Shown: positions 5,254-6,840 of the stretch, piece after piece
Layout of the letters: every line of letters starts with the position of its first letter
Position numbering within the stretch: the first letter of the stretch is position 1
Assembly: GCA_027346035.1 (NCBI GenBank)
Contig: DAIESZ010000348.1
Span: forward strand, 1-6,840
DNA from: Propionibacteriaceae bacterium
GTDB lineage: Bacteria; Actinomycetota; Actinomycetes; Propionibacteriales; Propionibacteriaceae
DNA: 6,840 nucleotides
Direction: 5' to 3'
Translations under genes and position numbers: made by a program
Notes under the pieces: model-generated
Database searches by the model: none
What the model saw: only the letters and a program-made list of their open reading frames with translations
What the model was told of the DNA's origin: nothing

Positions 5254-5264
5254 GACCGCATGGT
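5249..5264. promoter_or_regulatory. Inverted repeat ACCATG-N4-CATGGT over the permease start, possible operator
   Basis: ACCATG (5249-5254) and CATGGT (5259-5264) are perfect inverted repeats around the spacer ACCG. The element covers the end of the -10 hexamer, the presumed transcription start and the ATG at 5260. If transcription starts at 5260, the left arm is not transcribed, so a DNA-level role such as a repressor site is more plausible than an RNA hairpin. No known regulator is assigned. Confidence 0.35.
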
Positions 5265-6831
5265 CACCAACTCTCCGAAGGCGGCGCCCGTCACGCCGCC
5301 AGGACATCTGAACCCCACGCAGCTGAGTGGTCTTGATCGCTGGTTCGAAATCACCCACCGTGGCTCGACCGTTTCGCGCGAGGTGCGCGGCGGCCTGGTC
5401 ACCTTCTTCGCCATGGCCTACATCCTGGCGCTCAACCCCATCATCATCGGCGCGGCCACCGACAAGCGGGGGCTGCTGCTGTCGGGTCAGCCGAAGTTCC
5501 TCGACGCGGCCCAGAAGAACATCGACTGGGCTGCGGTGCACCACTCGCAGCTCATGGTGGCCGCGGTCACGGCGCTCGTCGCGGCGGTCATGACGATCGC
5601 GATGGGCGTGTGGGGGCGGTACCCGCTCGGCATCGCCACCGGACTCGGGCTCAACGCGCTGATCGCGTACACCATCGCACCGACCATGACCTGGCCCCAG
5701 GCCATGGGTCTGGTGGTCTGGGAGGGCATCGGCATCGCCATCGCGGTGATGACGGGGTTCCGACAGGCGGTCTTCAAGGCGGTGCCGCCGGCCCTGCGCA
5801 CCGCGATCAGCGTCGGGATCGGCCTGTTCATCACCTTCGTCGGCCTCATGGACTCCGGCGTCGTGCGCAAGCCGAGCGGATCGGTCCCGGTCGAACTCGG
5901 CGTCAACGGCTCGCTCGAGGGCTGGCCGATCGCCGTGGTCGTGATCGGCTTCTTCCTCGTCGTGCTGCTGTTCGTCAAGCGGGTCCGGGGAGCCATGCTG
6001 CTCGCGATCCTGGCGACCACCGTCATCGCGATCATCGTCGAGGCCGTCGCGAAGGTGGGGCCGATGTTCCGCGCCGACGGATCGGTGAACCCGACCGGGT
6101 GGGAACTCAACGTGCCCGCGTTGCCGAACCTGTCCGACTTCGGGTGGCCCAAGCTCGGGCTGCTCGGCAAGGTCGACATGTTCGGGGCCTTCGCCCCCGA
6201 TGGCAGGTTCCACCTGAGCATCGTGCTCGGCGTGGTGCTCATCGTGTTCTCCCTGATGCTGGCCGACTTCTTCGACACGATGGGGACGGTCGTCGCGATC
6301 GGCCAGGAGGGCGGCCTGCTCAACCCGCAGGGCAACCCCCCGCATCTCAAGGAGATCCTGCTCGTCGACGCGCTCGCCGCGGTCGCCGGTGGACTCGGAT
6401 CGTCGTCCTCGAACACCGCCTACATCGAGTCGGCCTCCGGCGTCGGTGAGGGGGCGCGCACCGGCCTCGCCTCGGTCGTCACCGGCGCGGCGTTCGTCGT
6501 CGCGCTGTTCCTCACCCCGTTGGTGAACATGGTGCCGAGCGAGGCGGTTGCTCCCGTGCTCGCCCTCGTGGGCTTCCTCATGATGACCCAGGTGCTGCAC
6601 GTGCGCTGGGACGACGTGGAAGACGGCATCCCCGCCTTTCTCACGATCGTGCTCATGCCGTTCACCTACTCGATCACGGTGGGCATCGGCGCCGGGTTCA
6701 TCACCTACGCGCTGATCAAGACGGTCAAGGGCAAGGCTCGGCAGGTGCATCCGCTGATGTGGGGGATCAGTGTCGCCTTCGTCATCTACTTCGCCCAGGG
6801 CATCCTCTCCTCGCTGATCTCGAGGCTCTGA
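5260..6831 (+). CDS. NCS2 family (AzgA/GhxP-like) purine nucleobase permease
   Basis: This 523-residue integral membrane protein has a cytoplasmic N-terminus of about 45 residues and some 12-14 membrane segments. Family signatures include RGGLVTFFAMAYILALNP (43-60) near the first helix, YPLGIATGLGLNALIAYT (121-138) with the GLGLNA motif, LADFFDTMGTVVAIG (334-348), and SSSNTAYIESASGVGEGARTGLAS (382-405) with the conserved TAYIES/GVGEGARTGL motif. These match the AzgA branch of NCS2 (COG2252), proton-coupled importers of adenine, guanine or hypoxanthine, which act in purine salvage. The precise base is not readable. Compared with a usual 430-490 residues it is longer because of the N-terminus and hydrophilic loops at about 203-221 and 265-315. 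ATG 5260 is chosen because it begins the frame's conserved part and lies 6 nt after a TACCAT hexamer. The ATG at 5252 is out of frame. It diverges from DUF2530 across 45 bp, and the stop lies 9 bases before the window end. Confidence 0.94.
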   Translation: MVTNSPKAAPVTPPGHLNPTQLSGLDRWFEITHRGSTVSREVRGGLVTFFAMAYILALNPIIIGAATDKRGLLLSGQPKFLDAAQKNIDWAAVHHSQLMVAAVTALVAAVMTIAMGVWGRYPLGIATGLGLNALIAYTIAPTMTWPQAMGLVVWEGIGIAIAVMTGFRQAVFKAVPPALRTAISVGIGLFITFVGLMDSGVVRKPSGSVPVELGVNGSLEGWPIAVVVIGFFLVVLLFVKRVRGAMLLAILATTVIAIIVEAVAKVGPMFRADGSVNPTGWELNVPALPNLSDFGWPKLGLLGKVDMFGAFAPDGRFHLSIVLGVVLIVFSLMLADFFDTMGTVVAIGQEGGLLNPQGNPPHLKEILLVDALAAVAGGLGSSSSNTAYIESASGVGEGARTGLASVVTGAAFVVALFLTPLVNMVPSEAVAPVLALVGFLMMTQVLHVRWDDVEDGIPAFLTIVLMPFTYSITVGIGAGFITYALIKTVKGKARQVHPLMWGISVAFVIYFAQGILSSLISRL

Positions 6832-6840
6832 CCCGCACCT

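Noticed and set aside
5249..5264. Purine riboswitch before the permease
   Set aside because: The 45-bp gap is too short for a riboswitch aptamer, and the promoter spacing suggests there is no leader RNA.
5215..6750. Upstream extension of the DUF2530 frame as a 602-codon minus-strand gene
   Set aside because: The added part is Asp/Glu/His/Arg-rich antisense of the permease gene. Only the last 90 residues look like a real protein, and a promoter-like TAGAAT precedes ATG 5214.

Overview
This 6.8 kb window is chromosomal DNA of a high-GC Actinomycetota bacterium. The evidence is the very GC-rich third codon positions, frequent GTG starts, apparent leaderless genes, and an actinobacterial gene neighbourhood: an XPB/Ssl2-type helicase-associated protein, an extended cold-shock protein, a DUF3027 protein, a DUF2530 protein and an NCS2 purine permease. 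Genus and species cannot be fixed from the sequence alone. I see no rRNA, tRNA, CRISPR array, transposase, integrase or phage gene. Base composition looks uniform, so this reads as core genome rather than an accessory island.

Layout. (1) A leftward block, 3569 to 1, holds an MFS-3-type exporter (2169-3569), a proline-rich protein with a C-terminal membrane domain (1316-2176), and the N-terminal 439 residues of a helicase-associated protein that runs off the left edge (1-1319). The genes overlap by 8 and 4 bases and look like an operon. (2) A 194-bp divergent control region (3570-3763). (3) A rightward pair, the cold-shock protein (3764-4147) and the DUF3027 protein (4144-4929), joined by a GTGA stop/start overlap. 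(4) A small leftward DUF2530 membrane protein (4942-5214) that converges on the DUF3027 gene with a 12-bp gap. (5) A rightward NCS2/AzgA-family nucleobase permease (5260-6831), divergent from DUF2530 across only 45 bp. The coding density is high, and no stretch over 300 bases lacks a gene.

Functionally the window mixes nucleic-acid proteins (cold-shock RNA/DNA binder, helicase-associated factor, possible zinc-binding DUF3027) with membrane proteins (exporter, permease, two small or unknown membrane proteins). The conserved adjacency suggests the cold-shock and DUF3027 proteins act together, but no pathway can be proven here.

The most notable signals are regulatory. An exact TAGAAT -10-like hexamer occurs three times on the minus strand, each time just upstream of a minus-strand gene. 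Two of these genes (DUF2530 and the proline-rich protein), and the permease on the plus strand with TACCAT, have the start codon 6-8 nt after the hexamer and no Shine-Dalgarno sequence, which is the arrangement expected of leaderless mRNAs. The DUF2530 and permease promoters overlap back to back, and a perfect inverted repeat covers the permease start. The exporter also carries an unusual basic C-terminal tail whose DNA contains a hairpin, a 12-bp palindrome and the next gene's promoter. I do not see a clearly new biological system in this window.
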